The notes below the pieces were generated by a model. That model had not been told where the DNA came from, ran no database searches, and saw only the letters and a program-made list of their open reading frames with translations. A program made the translations under genes and the position numbers. DNA of 64,000 nucleotides. Origin: Shewanella sp. CG12_big_fil_rev_8_21_14_0_65_47_15. Lineage in GTDB: Bacteria > Pseudomonadota > Gammaproteobacteria > Enterobacterales > Shewanellaceae. The DNA is taken from contig NZ_PFGL01000022.1 in the NCBI RefSeq assembly GCF_002783505.1, positions 45,826 to 109,825 on the forward strand, in the 5' to 3' direction. Shown in pieces: positions 63,910 through 64,000 of this stretch (positions are counted from its first letter, which is position 1; each line of letters begins with the position of its first letter).

Positions 63910-64000
63910 TGCTTGGCGATGACCTACTCTCACATGGGGAGACCCCACACTACCATCGGCGCGATTGCGTTTCACTTCTGAGTTCGGGATGGGATCAGGT
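63910..64000 (-). rRNA. rrf: 5S ribosomal RNA, 5' part beyond the window
   Basis: On the minus strand the sequence contains ACTCAGAAGTGAAACG, CGCCGATGGTAGTGTGGGG and CATGTGAGAGTAGGTCATCG, all highly conserved 5S segments. About 91 of 115-120 bases are visible. The rest of the rRNA operon should lie to the right. Confidence 0.95.

Overview
The window is chromosomal DNA from a gammaproteobacterium, almost certainly a Shewanella. The evidence is the gene content and order: cpxRA facing cpxP-fieF, modABC next to moaACDE, ovoA, a monohaem/dihaem/b-type cytochrome cluster of the SHP/DHC kind, many chemotaxis and diguanylate cyclase genes, and an IDO-superfamily protein like SO4414 of S. oneidensis. 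The species call is inference; no database search was possible.

Layout. 1-1250: end of an Omp85-type outer membrane protein. 1500-3690: three minus-strand single-gene units separated by attC-like sites of 81-84 bp, which look like integron cassettes without an integrase in view (HNH protein, Abi_C-like protein, unknown helical protein). 3690-4400: spacer with a tRNA-like T-arm/acceptor minihelix, an inverted repeat and a 59-codon small ORF. 4400-12200: DUF1203, SDF symporter, kynureninase-like plus PrnB/IDO-like pair, DcuB, and a TetR/metallo-beta-lactamase pair with a perfect palindromic operator. 12400-16530: unknown protein, M23 peptidase, DUF2986, Fur-box TonB receptor, and a 55-codon YqaE/Pmp3 protein. 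16700-21200: diguanylate cyclase, pseudouridine synthase, and a PepSY/response regulator/kinase operon. 21300-26600: molybdate transport and molybdopterin synthesis, all on the minus strand, with two structured leaders. 26800-40500: ETF-QO, two chemoreceptors, MOSC protein, a second diguanylate cyclase, PfkB kinase, OvoA, PpnP. 40750-42750: NemR-like TetR and YqhD-like dehydrogenase sharing one operator sequence. 43000-46200: DUF4124, ntrB, ntrC, with two overlapping NtrC sites before ntrB. 46300-50900: OmpA-like barrel, fieF, cpxP, cpxR, cpxA with a CpxR box. 51000-57850: AcoR-like sigma-54 activator facing an aldehyde dehydrogenase with a sigma-54 promoter, SDR/LysR pair, and two minor proteins. 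58000-62000: cytochrome b, SHP-like cytochrome, dihaem cytochrome, PepSY protein, response regulator and kinase in one run. 62100-64000: small Lys-rich protein, DUF1993, then the 3' end of a minus-strand rRNA operon: a 5S gene cut by the window edge and a 30-nt remnant of a second 5S.

How parts work together. The window is dominated by envelope sensing and redox functions. Two PepSY-two-component modules, the Cpx system and NtrBC give four phosphorelays; two of the promoters have recognisable binding sites. ModABC feeds MoaACDE, and the MOSC protein may use the cofactor. The accessory DNA is confined mainly to 1.5-4.4 kb, where the cassette cluster is the most notable finding.
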